Source: Toxotes chatareus (lineage: Eukaryota > Chordata > Actinopteri > Toxotidae). Taken from it: a stretch of 64,000 nt of DNA. Under the pieces are notes generated by a model. The model did not search any database, had not been told where the DNA came from, and saw nothing but the letters and a program-made list of their open reading frames with translations. The stretch lies in contig CM028896.1 of NCBI GenBank assembly GCA_016801885.1, positions 3,410,001 through 3,474,000 of the forward strand, in the 5' to 3' direction. The position numbers and the translations under genes are program-made. Of the stretch, positions 46,254-60,900 are shown piece after piece. The number at the start of each line of letters is the position of its first letter. Positions within the stretch are counted from its first letter, which is position 1.

Positions 46254-49200
46254 GTAAGTATTTACTTTCCTACCCTGCTCACTGATCGAATCCTTATACA
46301 TTACAATTTGATCCATATAAAAAAGTTTCTTTTTCCTTTGGATTACTTTAGCGCGTCCTCTTATGAATGCGAGACGTGGGCATCTTTATATAATCAAAGT
46401 ATACCTGCCACGTAGACGTGGCGAGAAAGCATTAGGTTCAGATAAAGGCTTTGATGGCATTAGCAGATGCCTGAATCCGCTGAGCGCACCGTTATTTCGA
46501 TAGGAGACGCTCGGTTGTGCGCCTATAGAGGCTGAGAACGAGGACGCGGCGGGATTGAAGGACATGTTGCGCCAGAGCTGGGCTCTTTATCAAACTCTGG
46601 GATTGGAACAATATTTGTGGAAGGGAGTGAGCGAAAAAAACAAAAACAACAAGCGGGCATTGGGTCTGAGAGTAAAAGCCTGACATCTGTCTTGATTTTC
46701 CACGCTGATCTGCATGCAAAGAATGTGTTTGGATTTTTTTTTTAAAGTTCTCTTCATTGAATCTCCCAAATGTTGCCCCCCGTCCTCTGCTGTGTAAAAA
46801 CAACTTACCCAGCATCCAGCATGAGTTATCCAAGAGGAAACACGTGTGTTGTCATTTTCAGTACTTACTAAAACACGATGCGCAGGCCAGCAGCATACTG
46901 ATAGTCCTCACACATTACTGGTGGTGTTGGCATCTTCCCAAAGTATACGCCTTGATGCTGTCTCCTACCGGGAGGGGTCAATACACCGCACTGTGTCCTG
47001 CCACTCCGGCCATGAAATGCAACAGCAGTTTCATGAACTAACTGAACTTCTCACTGAACTGTGTTTAAGATGTGACACTGGCAAAAGTAGATGTGTGGTT
47101 TGGTCCTTGATCAGAAATTCTAGATGTGTGATTCTGAGTCAAGGTTAACCTACCCCGTCTTTACTGAGCAAATAAAAATCAAAACGTAATTTGATGTGTC
47201 TCAATAATTGGCAACAATATTTATCACATCTAACATCAGTTAGCTTATCATCCTTTTATCTGGGATGACTGGTCCCTACCTCTACTTCAGGTTCTGGTCA
47301 GGTGCTTTCTGTTGTTTATGAATGATCAGAGCCATGATCAATCATGCAAACAGGTGATGATTCTTTTTTTTTTTTTTTTTTAGTCTCCTCAAAGGTGCAT
47401 ACAAAGAGGATTATCTCCAGTGGAGTTTAGCCTGCCCAGAAAAGTGCAGTAATCAAATGCATCACTGTAAAGTTTATGGGGTGGTGTGAATGAAACCGAA
47501 ACTGTGCATCATGGATAAGAAAAAAGTCTTGTGCAGTTCAGGAAGTGGATTCAGAGGCCACAAAAGCTCCGATTGGCTCTTGTGGGGTGCATGGTGACTC
47601 TTTCAGAAGAACCACATCTTAAAAGCCATTTTTTTCCTTTTCTGCCTAACTAGTGATGCTCATCGAAGCCATCCAACATTTTTGCTCCAAATCAGAATAC
47701 CTCAATTACCGCTGACCAGGCTGCAGTGAAACGTGTTATTTGTGCCCACAGAGGAGAATTTCTAATCTCGCTCTTAACATTTCATTCAGAGCAGGCCAGT
47801 TCAAAAGTTTCATTTGACCAACATCGTAATGCGGTAGAATGGAACTAACAGTCTGATCACTACAGAATTTGTTGTGTGTGTTTGTCGCCTTCATTTATAC
47901 GCCTCCTAGAAGATTTCACACAGGCGGTGAAGCTTGGGTAAAGTTCCCATCAGCTTCTCTGCACCCTCACTATGTAGAGTCAGCAGTGACAGACTGCAGC
48001 ACAGGGAACTGATCACTCTAAATTGTGATTAAAAACAAAACAAAACACTGGAACAATTATTGCTAGAATATTACAGTTATATGGCCTTTTCTTTATTGCC
48101 ACCCACAGGAAAAAATGTCATCCTTGTTTGCAAAAACAAAACAAGCGCACAAACACAAATGTTCATTATCCCCCACAGGATTGTTGGTGATCTTTTTGTA
48201 GTCTGTTTTTAACTGACTGTAAAAGGTCTACTGTAAAAAAAAAAAAAAGCCATCCTCACTCTTTTGATGTCACCTAATTAATCCTGGGTTCAAATGGTAA
48301 GTTTTTGGGTGTGCTTGTGTGTGTGTGTGTCTGTGTGTTTGTGTATTCACAACAGAGAGCGAGAACACTGTTTACCTACCACCCACAGCCACAAACCTCA
48401 GGGGTTTTTTGATGCTATAGGGGAGTGTGAGGAGCATTTACACTTCTGTAGATAGATTAGGTCTGTGGCTTTCACACCATTTGAATTATGGAATCCACAT
48501 TCTTAGAAGAATGTTTCTTTAAAGACTTACTTTAATTTTTTTTCCCCTAAATGAGTCTCATTTGCTGACTTTTTTTGTGGTGTAAATGAGAACTTTGAAC
48601 AATTTAAATTGTAGAGCCTATTTTCATCTGACTACATTCCACTATGGAATCAAATGTATATTGGCTATGAAATAGGCTGAGACACACCTCCAGATACAGC
48701 TGGAGGTGGGGTGGGGTAACTAGAACAAAGGGTCTTCTGGAAATAAGACATTTACCCTTTCCACTTTGGACTTGAAGAATTATTATTACTCTTGGTTGGG
48801 AAATTCCTCAGAAATGGGGCTGAACCAAGGCTAGTTTTGTTGTTTATAGATAAACCTTTCTATATCAATCACAGTCTCCTTTATCTTTAAATTTAGCCAT
48901 GGGATTTCTCAGTAGATAATCAAACTATGTCACCATGGATATGACACAGCAGCGCTCCAATTATGAGAACAGGATAGTTCTCAGGAGCTTAGTGGTTTCC
49001 CTAGTAACCGGGGGAGCAACGCAGACTATTAGTCCATAAAGTTCTGATTGATAGATTTTATCCAAAAACTAATCCACAACTTAAAACTAAAAAGAAAATT
49101 TGCAGGGATAAGTTAATGCGTCTGACTTGTGGCCTTCCTGTTCAAACTAAACAAAACTCCCACAGCAAAGTCTCATCGTCTCCCATGAAGACGCTTGTTT

Positions 49201-52200
49201 TATGTTTCCCTACGTGAGCTCTGACAGCCATCAAAAGAGAGAGTCCTTGAAACATCTGTGTTGTGATTACTGAAAGCACAATTTCTCCTCCCCCCTTGTC
49301 TAAGGACTCGCATTCCACCCATTCCTCCTCCCAACTTCCAGATCGCTTCTACATTCATGCAGGTAACAGAGTCACATTTTCTAAGCTGTTATGGCAGAAA
49401 TTAAATTCTTTCAAGTCCATGTGAACAAGGAAATTAGAGTTCTAGCTGTTCAAACAGCTTTAAAAGTCTCACAGATGCAACAAATGATAGAAATAGTTGT
49501 GTAATCTCTATTATCTCTTGTGCTCTTTACATTAATACACATGCTTGTTTTGTGGGGCTTCTGAGTACAACCATTGCCTTCTGTGGGGACGGTTACATTT
49601 CCTCTTCAATGCCTGTGCCAGCTCATTTGAGTCTGTGGACCACAGACCACTACCTCTTCTTCAAGTGCAGATCATGAGTTGATAATCACACTGATGCCCT
49701 CAAAATGTGATGCACTGTAATGCAACATCTCCATGCACCTCTGCAATTGATCATCCTTTCGGTATGCAGTGAGAAGTGTTTGCTGGCATTAGGTCACAGT
49801 CAAAACCAGTAATGGACAGACCTAAAAAAAAACCCAAACCAACTTGTCTGTAACTGTCCCACTAATGTCTGACATTTTTTGTTTACATCATAGTAAAGAC
49901 ATCATGTTCTGTGAAATCAGATACCTCTGGGTGGTCGGCAGCAGCTATTGTGAGGCTGTCCTCATTTTTGTTTTCAGTAATTCGGCTTGGAAGGTTCACC
50001 CTTGCACTCTTTAGATTGAACACACGAGGAAAAGATGAAGCGGTGTAAAAAAAAAAAAAAAAAATCGATTCACTTAGAACTGGACTTCTTTCAACTTAAG
50101 CTGCTTTGAACACTATAAAAAACAGGTGGATAAAACATGAGGTTCCCAGAGTGCACACACAGTCCACAAATGCTTCAAACCCATTGGAATCAATTAGAAA
50201 ATACAGACCTCCTCTGCTGAAGTGCATCCTGTGCAATCACAGCCTAAAGAGACCAGAGCAGAGCACACATTGTTGTACCAGGAGATTGAAAGGTTAAAAA
50301 TATGCTTAAATAGTTATTGTGTATAGTGCTGAGACATTCAGACGTTCATATGTACCTATTAAAATGGCTCAGTGGGTGGGAATAGTAGCCATTTCCATTT
50401 TATTTTTTTGTTTTTGTTTTTTTGTTTTGTTTTTTCAAGATACAGACAGGTACTCAAGTACAAAAATAAAGTGTGTGCAAATACATGGCACAAAAGTGGA
50501 GTTTCATTTCTACCACTTAGTCTATTATTTCTCTGTCGGGACCAGCTTGGAGTGTATTATCACATGTATATCATGGCCATTTGCCACCAAACTGTTTGAG
50601 GTTTCCTGCTGTATGATTTCATTGGTGGCCCTGACATATCTCATGATAAAGTACTGCGGTTCCTTCTGGCTGTCAGTCCAAAGATGGTTGACTGATTTTA
50701 ATGGATGGTTTTGGCAGGCAGCCTCTAAGCCTATCTGTTCTGGCATTTGTGTTCACTAGCTATGACAGTGGGGTTGGTATTGTTTTCACCTTGTGTGTGT
50801 GTGTGTGTTTGTGTGTGATCATGGCAAAATGAAGTCCCGACTGTAGCAGGAAAGTTTTGAGTACTTTGGCAGGTGTTTATGAGTCTAAGACTCTGTCATC
50901 ATGATAGCGTCACAACTGTGCAACAGACATGTGTGTATAGTTGAGATCAAAATGAAGGCCGAGTTCCAAGATGGTTGTATGCTCTGCAAGGAAATACAAA
51001 AAGAAAAAAATTCTCTTCGAACCCCCTATCTGTCATTTCACTGTCAGCTAATGTATAAATAAACAGTGGTTTTGACAGGAAGCTGTCTTTGCTAGTTTGA
51101 CCACATTACTGCCATTATGTGTGTGTGTGTGTGTGTGTGTGTGAGACACAAAAAGAATGTAATCTTTAATATTTTACAGTATTTTAAAAATAACATCTTT
51201 TAAATGAGGTCACTGTGAGTTACAAGGGAAGCAACTGCAACATACTGTTTGTATGTTATAGTTATCTAACTTTTTTGCGTCACAACATCCCCCGTCACGG
51301 ATTACATCTGGTGCTGCATATCTCCCTGTCCAGGTTGCTTTATTTCATTAATCCTTAGAGAATGTGCAGGAGAGTTGTTGGCAGCCAGTCATGGCAGCTT
51401 TGAATGCCCTGCAGGACAACACGTGCAAATGCATTTAACATATCCAGATGGCTCAGAGAAATGGAGGAAGACGCCGAGACAAAAGAAGAAGATGAGAAGG
51501 AAATAAAACAGAAAGAAAAAGCAGGCGTGCACATGCTGTTTCTGCAGTTGAGCACCATACTGTACTGTACACAGCAGTGTAGCACTGTAGACACATATAC
51601 AGCAAGCATGCTAGAAAGCAACCCTGAAAGTTCATCTAAAAGTAGATGAATCCATGAATCACTTTTTGAAGAATTCTGACAGCTGTTTTTTTGTTCAGTT
51701 AAAATGACCAAACCAGGGTTTACTATAGAGCGTCTTTACTGTGTAACGTCCCAGAGATTCTCTTAGCAAATATGTTCAGCAGTGGACCTCCAAATTTCCA
51801 CCTATTGACGAAGTAGATAAAGAAATATAGAGACTACATACCCCTGCAAGTTAGAAAAAAGGATAGTTGGTCAGAGTGACCAAGTGTTCTAATCAGCTGA
51901 TGGTCACACTGTGAGCTAGACGTCTATGAGGCACATGCAGTCAGACCGCGATGTTTAAAATTTCGAGAGCACAAGCCACGCGCAGCCTCAGTGGTGCAAC
52001 ACCAGACACTTGTGCTGGCAGGCATTAGACCACATCAGCTGGTGAAAAAACCCTCTTGCCTCCATGCCCCCGAACCCTTTGTTCCTCAAGTTTTAATTCT
52101 GTTTTGTGTGTATCTGTGGGAGTTAAAACCATGTAAATGGTGTCTCAAGTCAGTCAAGGGAAAGACAAAAAGAGGAACCAAAATCTGCAAGAATGAGAAA

Positions 52201-52510
52201 ACTATTTTTGTACGCAGAAATAAGTTCTTGACTAATTCTGAGTATTTCTGGATACTGTATCTCACACTTTAATGTTCTAAATGATGTTCTCATCTCAATA
52301 AGAAGATCAGAAAAAAATCAATGTGATGTATTTATATTGGCTTCTAAAATCTTTAAACTCTTTTGGTAGAGACTTTCCTTAACATGTATTTAACTAGTTT
52401 TTTCAGTCATATAATCTCTTGAGTCATCAAAAGCAAGAACTGAATCCATTTTAAATCAATTCTACACCACAGTTAAGTGTGTCTCTCATGTCTAGTCCCT
52501 AAGCCTGGTC

Positions 52511-52968
52511 TGACAACTATTTCTTTGTGTTGTCTTTCATGTTTGACTCATGTCTTATTTTGAAATCTGTCTCTGCCTGTTTAGTTCTAGATTCACTTCC
52601 TGCCCTCTGGTGTTTTCCCTCCAATTCTGATTACATGCCCCGCCTTTCTGGTTTTCACCTGTGTTTAATTGTTCTTCCCGCCCCCTAGTCTATTTAAGTC
52701 TTGCCTGCGCCTTTGTCTGTGTCAGATCGTCTTAGTCTGTAGTGTCAAGCGTTCCAGCATTTGTTTCCTTGTGTTACTCCTTGTGTTTTTGACCCAGTTT
52801 ATTCTTTTACGGTTTTGCCTCTTGCCTCTCGATTCGGATACCTCTGCCTGATTTTTGGACTGCCTTCCCATGTACCGACTTTGTTTGTATTAAAGACTAG
52901 CCTTTGCCTTTTATTCCTGTGTACTGGAGTCGTGCATTTGAGTTCTTTTCTGAGCCTCCTCCCTGACA
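52511..52968 (+). mobile_element. Probable solo LTR relic of a Gypsy-like retrotransposon
   Basis: About 458 bp bounded by TG at the left and CA (CTGACA) at the right. Features match fish LTRs: CTTCCTGCCCT, CACCTGTGTTTAATTG, a TATA-like TATTTAAG near 52690, GTCTGTGTCAGATCG and a TATTAAAG polyadenylation-like box near 52900. No internal coding region adjoins it, so it is probably a solo LTR. I could not match target-site duplications, so the borders are approximate. Confidence 0.6.
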
Positions 52969-53029
52969 GTTTCTCTGTAACTCCTGTCCTCCAAAGTGCA
53001 ATGCCAGTAAAGCTTGCTTGCTTGCTTTT

Positions 53030-53310
53030 TGTCTTCAGTCTCCAGCAAGTGAAACATGCTCAGTTGGACTGAGGTCAGGTGACTGGGTTGGCTGGTTAAG
53101 AACATTCCAGTGCTTGGCCATAAAAGCTCCTTGGTTGTCTTGTCTGTGTGTTAAAGGGCCACAGGTACTTTATGAAGACCCTTGACCTAAAATTAAAGCT
53201 AAAATTCAGGACTTTAAAGTCAGAATCTCAGTTTAATTTCAAATGCAATGAGCTGAAATAGAGTCAAAACAGCAGAAAATGTGCCACTTTACAAATATTT
53301 ACAGACTGCA
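53030..53310 (-). mobile_element. Tc1/mariner-like transposase remnant with flank
   Basis: On the - strand about 53030-53130 translates to a short run containing HWNVLNQPTQSPDLSPTEHV. This matches the conserved QSPDLNPxE block around the last catalytic acidic residue of Tc1-like transposases. The rest of the transposase is missing or frame-disrupted. The adjoining 53150-53310 looks like the AT-rich terminal part of a fish DNA transposon. A dead fragment, interrupted or bordered by the LTR relic on its left. Confidence 0.6.
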
Positions 53311-55374
53311 TTGTTCATAAGACTACCTAACTGTGTCCTTGGATTTGCTATTTGCTTAGTCAGGGATTTTAGATTATAAGTGATGAATATGAAACATTGA
53401 TTTTATTTTATTTTATTTATTTATTTGTACACAAACCTTGCAGAACACGTATGTCCGTGCCACATGCTAGCAGTTGTTTTCATTCAGAGCTCATTATTAG
53501 CATTAGCGATTTTGACGAGTGACATTCCAGAGCGTTCAGTGATGAATTCGAAGAAGGCTTTTGAGTCAGGCCCTAAAATCTCTGCAGACCGCACTGACGC
53601 AACTCCATATTGCATCTGAGCTCCAGTGATGTAATCTGTGGAATCTGTCTCCAATAGTGTGATTTCATTAGAGCACGGCCGAACACACCCAACAATAAAC
53701 TGCAGAGAGACCTGACACATATGGCAGAAGCTGTTTAGCTGTTTATCCAGTCCTTGTTATTAAATAGTTGGTTCTCATTACCAAACTGTAAATGCACCAA
53801 AGTAACTGTCATCTACAGCATCTTTGTGTCAGAAAAGCATCAAGTTCCCCCAATTCCTCTTGTCTTGCGTCACACTGCGGCTTTTCTTTCTAAAAACCCC
53901 TGAACAACAGCCACATTTTAAGCAGGTACATTTCAAGTTAGGATTTTCAGTTCCTTGATTTCAGGTATTTCCCTTACTTTCTGCATTTCAAGTGTGGGTT
54001 ACGTTTGTGTGTTGGTATATGTGTGCATGTTCATGTGTGAAAGTAAAAGAGTCTCATATTTCAGAAAGTAAATTTGTGTAACACAGTCCTTTGCTGACTA
54101 TTTTTATTCCATATCCAACAGCTGATGCATTTCTAAAATTCCCAGGAAACTCTGCAAAAACCACTTCGCCCTGAAATTACACTGAATGAGGTGAAAACGC
54201 AATGATCTCTCCCTTTTTATAGGAGACAACCATATACCATGGTTTGACTGACCATGTGTTTACAAGTGCAAATAGAGCACTAGATACAAAAAAAACTGTG
54301 AGACACTCATTAAAATATTCCTCTAAGCCACTGCTAGTTCAGAAAAGCTGCACAAATGCCACTAAGTTGAGGTGTGAAGTGACATATGTGTACACACGTG
54401 TGTGTGTCATAAAGCTTAAACTAAACTACATTTCTTAGGGCTTTTCAAGGATTAATTTCATGGTTATATATATATTTTTTTCTTGTTCCTGACATTCAGC
54501 CTGAAAACCTGCTGTACCAAAACATGTGGAACAGATAATAGCAGAAAGACCTTAAAGCAAAGAAGCTTATTAGGTGGACATTTGCAAAATGAAAGAGTGT
54601 TGTTTGCTGCTCCGCAGATAATAACCCCTGAGTTGGATTTCAGTTGTCACTGGGCTTTCCCAAGCTATGATCCCTGGGAGAATTTATAGTCAAATTAAAA
54701 TGGTTTTTATATGTTATTTATGATTCTGGCTGTTATTTTGAAATAAAACATTGCTTTCAGTGGCTTTGGACTAACCAGAAGCCACTGTGAAAGCCACTCA
54801 GCCTGTCTCTACAGAGCTGTGTGTAATTTAGCAGCAACAAGTTAACTCCTTCTCCCTGGGAAATAAAACATTATTTTGTCAGGGTACGGCCAAGAGTAAA
54901 TACTGTAGAAGCGCTTCTGTTGGTGGTGTGATGGTGTGTGTGTGAGGTACAGAAATCTTTTTTCGTTACAGTTATTCCTTATTTTACCCCAATCTGTTCT
55001 ATTCTGTTCTTAGCCATCAAATTTAATGACTGAACATGTGTCAGTTTGCGACTTCATGTGCGATGGAAGCACTTAGGTGTTTGGAGGGATATCATCCACT
55101 GACGAGCCGTGAATCATCCTGTCACGGCTGCAGTCCCACATGACTCAATCCAGCCCTTGTCCTAAGCTCTGCCGGTCCACAGTAACTGTTTGAGAGTATG
55201 TGTCAGTGTGAGGGTGTGTGTGTGGAGTTTGTGTGCACTTGCCCATGATGTTAAAGAATGAAAGCCTATGTGTGTGTGTGTGTGTGTGTGTTTGTCTGTA
55301 CTCTGGGTTGTAGAAGTCCTGTTTCTCCGCTTTCTGGGGTGGGAGAATGGAAACAATGGGCACATTGTGCGGAG

Positions 55375-55765
55375 AGTTGGCAAAGAGGAGAAGGGGAGGT
55401 GGTGGAGAAGGAGGAGGTGGAGTGAGGTGGGGAAGAGAGGAGGGGAAAGCTGAGGAAAAGAGAGATGACAGAAGATGAAAAGGGAGAGCACGTGGAGTAA
55501 AGTTCGGGTGAGAGGAATAACAAAGCAGGAGAAAGAGAGGAAAGAGAATCATGGGTCAGTGTGGAAGAGGAAAAATGGATGGAAGACAGAAATAGGTGAG
55601 GTAGAGAGGAGCAACATCAGAAAGAGAATGGTAAGGAGGAGTGGTAATAGAGCAGAGAAGAGAAATCAGATGAAAAGATGAAAGGAATAAGAAAAAAGTT
55701 GGAAATCACCAGTGTGGAAAGGAGACTGTGAAGGGAAGAAGAAGAAAGAGGTGGAAGAAGTATGG
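55375..55765. repeat. Purine-rich (G/A) tract in the lpar1 intron
   Basis: About 390 bp of G/A-biased + strand directly after a TG run at 55268-55291. Frames on either strand here are low complexity and not coding. Confidence 0.7.
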
Positions 55766-57845
55766 AAAGTTAAGTCTTCTTAGTTTCACTTGTCATACAT
55801 GAGGTATCCTCGCTGCCATAACACTGCCAAGTAGGAATTTGTGGATCACACAAATGGATCACTCATGTGAAATCTTATAATACCTTGTCTGCAACAGAAC
55901 CGATGCAAAGAAAATCAGGCTTTTTAAGCAGAGTTAATAGCCCTGACACCTACAAGCAAATGGCAAATCTTGATCTAGGACTGTCATAGTATAGATCACG
56001 GTCCAACCTGTCCACCTCAAAAACTCATTCACAGTCTGTGCAACTCAGTTTTACACCATTAAAAATCAATGATCATGGTCCAGATGTGTACAGTGGAATT
56101 GTTATGCAATATGAAAATGTATGCATGATGTTATAACTGTAAGCACTCTTTGATGTTTTGTGACTTTTTATGATAATGAATAAGTCTCTCAAAGCTATAA
56201 ACCACAGATCCAATAATACAGTCTGTGATGCCATGCTGATGAACTGCAGTTCAGCTCCATTTCCTGCATAATAAAACATTTTTCATCTGAACATTAACAT
56301 CCAGCTGAGCTTCATATGGTAATTATTTTCCAAAGAGTTCAAAGTTCCAAAGCCAGGAGATATATCATTTTCTCCATAAAAGGAAAATCATAGATTCATC
56401 ATGACAATATCCTGTGAAACTGCACACCAGCGTGATGGCCTTGAGCGCTTTCATTTAGCAGAAAAATCGATCTGTGAACAAAAATAGTTCCAGTAAGACT
56501 GAGTTGTGTAGAATCAGTATCTTATCAGTTCCAGAGAAGGGAGGAAATACGTTATCCTTGGAGAATTTTGTAGGATGTGTCCGAACTTACCTTTTAATTA
56601 TCCATCTTTGTGAGTAATTCCCTGTGGAGTATATGTCAGTATAGACATTAGATGTGATGTACACTAATGCAGACTAAACACTCTCTGGCTGTAGGAGTAA
56701 CTTGTCAAACCTGAAGTTCCTCGTAAAGCTTTATTCCTCTCAAGACTGTACAAGCAAAAGCAAAGCGAAAGCAAGACTGGATGATGAATTGTTTAGAGAC
56801 TGGGAACAGACTTGGCTTTGTTAAAGTTTATCTAACTGGACTGGAATAAGTCAGTTTATCTCAGTAGGTGTTAGAGCAATGATAAGAAAACACAAAGGGC
56901 ACACAGACCCAGAGTACATTCACTCCTAAACATATTTTCCTAAAACAAGTCACATTTATTTTTATTTAAATTTAAAGTGGCAGTGACCATAAACCATGTT
57001 GTGATAGTTGGAGTGATGGGACATGGTCTGCTGAGGAATGGTCACAGCAATAACCGTATGATTACCTGCAGGGAACGACTGGAGTTCATGGGTAGTAAAT
57101 AGGAAGCGAATATGGGTCTCCTTTGCAATACCCTTTGACCTTCTACAATAAAATCACACCGTTTCCTCCTTTGTTCCCGTCATAATTACTACGGCCGCTT
57201 AAAGTCTTCGTAGCTTGAATATACTGTATGTTGTTTTGGGGTGAAACAAGTGTCTCTGTTGTTTTTCTTGGGAGGACAGTCTCAGATGTTTGATGTTCTT
57301 GTCGATCCTTCGTGCACCTGTCTTTCAACAAATCTTCCGATCAGAGTCAAAGCTTCATATGGACATTTCTGTAGCCTCTTTTGCACCACTGTTAAAATCT
57401 AAAAGATGGATTGTCACCACATGAATCCATTCCATTTAGGGCACTCCAGCTTTCCTAAATCCAAAATGAGAAGTGACACTTTCACTTCTCTAACTCCATC
57501 TTCTCCATGAATATTGTGCTTCCAAGCAGCTACAAGTGGAGCTTGGACGTTTGGTCTTGTTGAATCTCTGAGGGCCTGTAGAAATATCTCATCCTGCATG
57601 TATCATTTAATGTTTATTTCATAGTATATTAAGGTTTGCGTGTTTGCTCATTAACTCATAACGTGTGTATGAGTGTAAAAGTGAAGAGAGCAGAGAACAC
57701 AAAAACTGCTGAGTGTGTGTGTGTGTGTGTGTTAATTAGCTGTGTGTAATGAATATACTGATGCGGCCCTGGTGCTGATGTGTGTGAGTTATGACCTCAT
57801 TTGTGTGGATTCCAGGGTGGTCCTTTCATAGCCCATTAGACACTT

Positions 57846-57859
57846 ACACACACACACAT

Positions 57860-57901
<42 letters not shown>

Positions 57902-57902
57902 A
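57846..57902. repeat. (CA)n-(GA)n compound microsatellite
   Basis: ACACAC runs followed by about 13 GA units, inside the lpar1 intron. A second CA run lies at about 58038-58064. Confidence 0.9.
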
Positions 57903-60900
57903 CTTTCTTCTCTCTCTCCACACAGCCTGACTTTGTCACACATTAATAACAAGCATGAAGAGAGCGCGTCAACACACACTCAGGCACAGCGAGCATTTTG
58001 TTCTCAATCTTTAACACCCAGGGTTCAAGACATTGTACACGCACACACACACACACACACACACTAAAATGCTTTAACAACATAGTAATATGTTCTCTTT
58101 TATATACACACCCAGGTGCAGGAACACAGAAATCCAAAATCCCCTCTTTCTGTGTCCTCTTTCTTGCTCAATCTTTCCCTTTTACAAGACCCACCCACCG
58201 GCTGTTGCAAGCAAACACACACACACAATGACAGGATCTCCCTCTGCAGGCTCCAAGAGTCTGATGAAAGTGTCGGGAATGTGTACTGAGAGGCCACTGA
58301 CACTTCCTCCACTTTCTAGTACTGACGACTCGCCTCAGGCATCTAATGCCCCGGTGACTGCTCCCTCCAGACGTTTAATGGCCATAAACCGCAGATGACA
58401 AGCAGAATCAATGGGCTTTCATCTGCTGCGGTAGCTGTCGTAGAGGCTGCCTCACCGTGGATTTATCCCGCATTAGTGTTGCTGCTGTCACTCAGCTGCT
58501 CCCTTTACTGCTTCTAATGGCTGAGTTATGGCTTTTTTCTGGATATGAGTCACAATTTAAAAAAAAAAAAAACTAAAAATTACACATGGGTTGGATATTG
58601 TGCTTTCTAAATTGATGTTAAAGATCACCACAGACACCAAAGGGATGGAAATAAAAATTATAAATGGAAAAGGCTGCTTTCAGGTTTTGCTGATTGTTTC
58701 CGGATAACGTGCTACTTGCTCAGTTTCTGTCTTGACACATTTCATGCAAAAGAAGCCACACACAATGCAGATCAATCTGATGATTTCATATCAGAGAATA
58801 GGTTCGTCTTAAAACAGTACTCACTCACTCCCTTATTGTTCCTGAGTTTAATATGAAGTTACCGTAAAATACTGTTTTGTACAGAACAGGTACTGTGGAT
58901 TTTGTCCCCCCATCACTTCCATTGGAAGCACATTGGGGAAGGATCTCTTAAGGGTCAATAAAAACAGGAGGAATAATCACAGCAAAACAAAACCTGCTTC
59001 AGTACATATGCTCACTTGACTATTGTTTAAACATATTCTTTATTTGGCTTAATATTTTGAGTGGTCTTTAAAGTTAAAAAAAAAAAAAGATGGACTCATA
59101 ACTCTGAAATTCTGCTCATAAATCAAATATAAACACACACTAAAACATGTAATGAAAAAACAGGGCCCTATTAAAATGATTGCTGGCCGGTGTTTATTTT
59201 GTGACGTGTCTCACAGACATAGATGTGCAGAAATTAAGCAGATGCATCCGGCTTGTCTGATGCAGTGCAGCATTAACAGGGATTCACTATAGCTAATAGA
59301 ATGTACCATTGCTGTTTCAGTGAATTAAATAACATTTAGAGTCACTCCAAGCACACATGGCTGCAGATGGAGTTCTTATCGGGCCTACTCAGGAAATTTG
59401 AGATATAAACAGAGTCCAGAAAACCGTTTATTTAATTGATTAGAACTTCCTTTATGCTATTATTGACCTAATACACACCCGTTTTGGCTGAGGAAAGGAT
59501 GTGGTACACTGCCAACATTCTGAGCCAGTCTACTGTATACTTGATGGGCAGTGTTGCTTTTGGCTTGAATTAATATTCAAAATGGGCTAAATATAGAATT
59601 TACAACACGGTGTGCTCTGGAACAAAAGCACAGCGATGAACTGAATTATGGGTTATAGCTATTCGCAAAACTAACCATCTACATTATGTAATATGTCTTG
59701 TAAATTACAGCTATCAAAACAGTATATTTTAGCAAAGAGATTTAGTGCTCCTTTGCTGTTAAGGTGCAGGGGTTGAAAAATATTTCTGGCAATCTTCAGC
59801 TTTCATACAGTAGCTTTCAACACTGCCTCATTTCCCCTGGAGTATCCCTTATTTTTCATGTGAATTTTTGAGAGGTGAAGGTTGTGATCGTTTTCCCAAC
59901 ATTGCAGATTAGTCCAAGAGAAAAAAAAGAAAAGAAAATATCCTTCATGTTTGCAGTTCAGTTTTGGCAGAGTGGGGATTGTATCTGTGTCACTGCAGAG
60001 CTAACAGAAGGTTTAAAGGATTGGAACAGTCATATTAGCAGGTAAATCAAAAGAGAAGGATTTCCACAAAAACACTGGCCTTTGACCCAGAACTTCTAAT
60101 ACCAGTTCTTTCATTCCTCGACCCTCTTGTTTCTTCAGTTGCTTCCCCCCCTTCTCTCTCTTTGTCTCTGGATGACTTACACACACACACACAGACACAC
60201 ACAATACACTCTAGCCCCGAGGTCCTGTTTCCGGTCTGGGGTGTATGAGAGAGACCAGCCAGCAACCATCTGTGTGGGACTGGAGCTTATTACACACACA
60301 CAGTTTTCCTGTGAGCATTGTTTGTGTGCGTGAGTTGAGTCTTCAGCATCATGTTGCTGCTTAGTTTTCTTAGTTTCCTCCGATAAATTTTGTTTTTTTT
60401 AAAGCAGGAACACTTGTAAAACTTGGCCAGATGGAAAAAACATGTTTTTGAGTTCATATCACACGGCGCACAGATACATAAACACACACAGACACACTGC
60501 TGCTCACACATGGCAAGAAAGCTTGCAGGCACACCACCCTTGTGTAGGGTTGCTGTAAACTGACTTGTACACAATACAGGTTTTGTTTCTAACCATCGTT
60601 TTTAGACCTTTTGCTCTTATAAAGCTGCTGTTCCTGTCTTAATGATTGCTACTCAGAGCACCAAACACATATACACACACACACACACACGCACAAATGA
60701 CTAATGAACAAGTTGAGACTAAATCCAAAGCGGATTTCTGTTTTTCCATGTTTCAGAAACAGGCTTAAGTCCACATGTTTCCTAAAGCACTGCTTTGTGT
60801 TGAACATTATGAAAGAAGAGTGTGTGTGTTTTCCTGAAACAGAGATTAACTCATGAGTAAAGGATAAAACAGAACATGTGCTCATGACAGGTAACACGGA

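Noticed and set aside
55145..55552. 135-codon - strand frame and overlapping frames
   Set aside because: Low-complexity translation of a purine tract and a TG run (Leu/Pro/Ser-rich, then His-Thr repeats).
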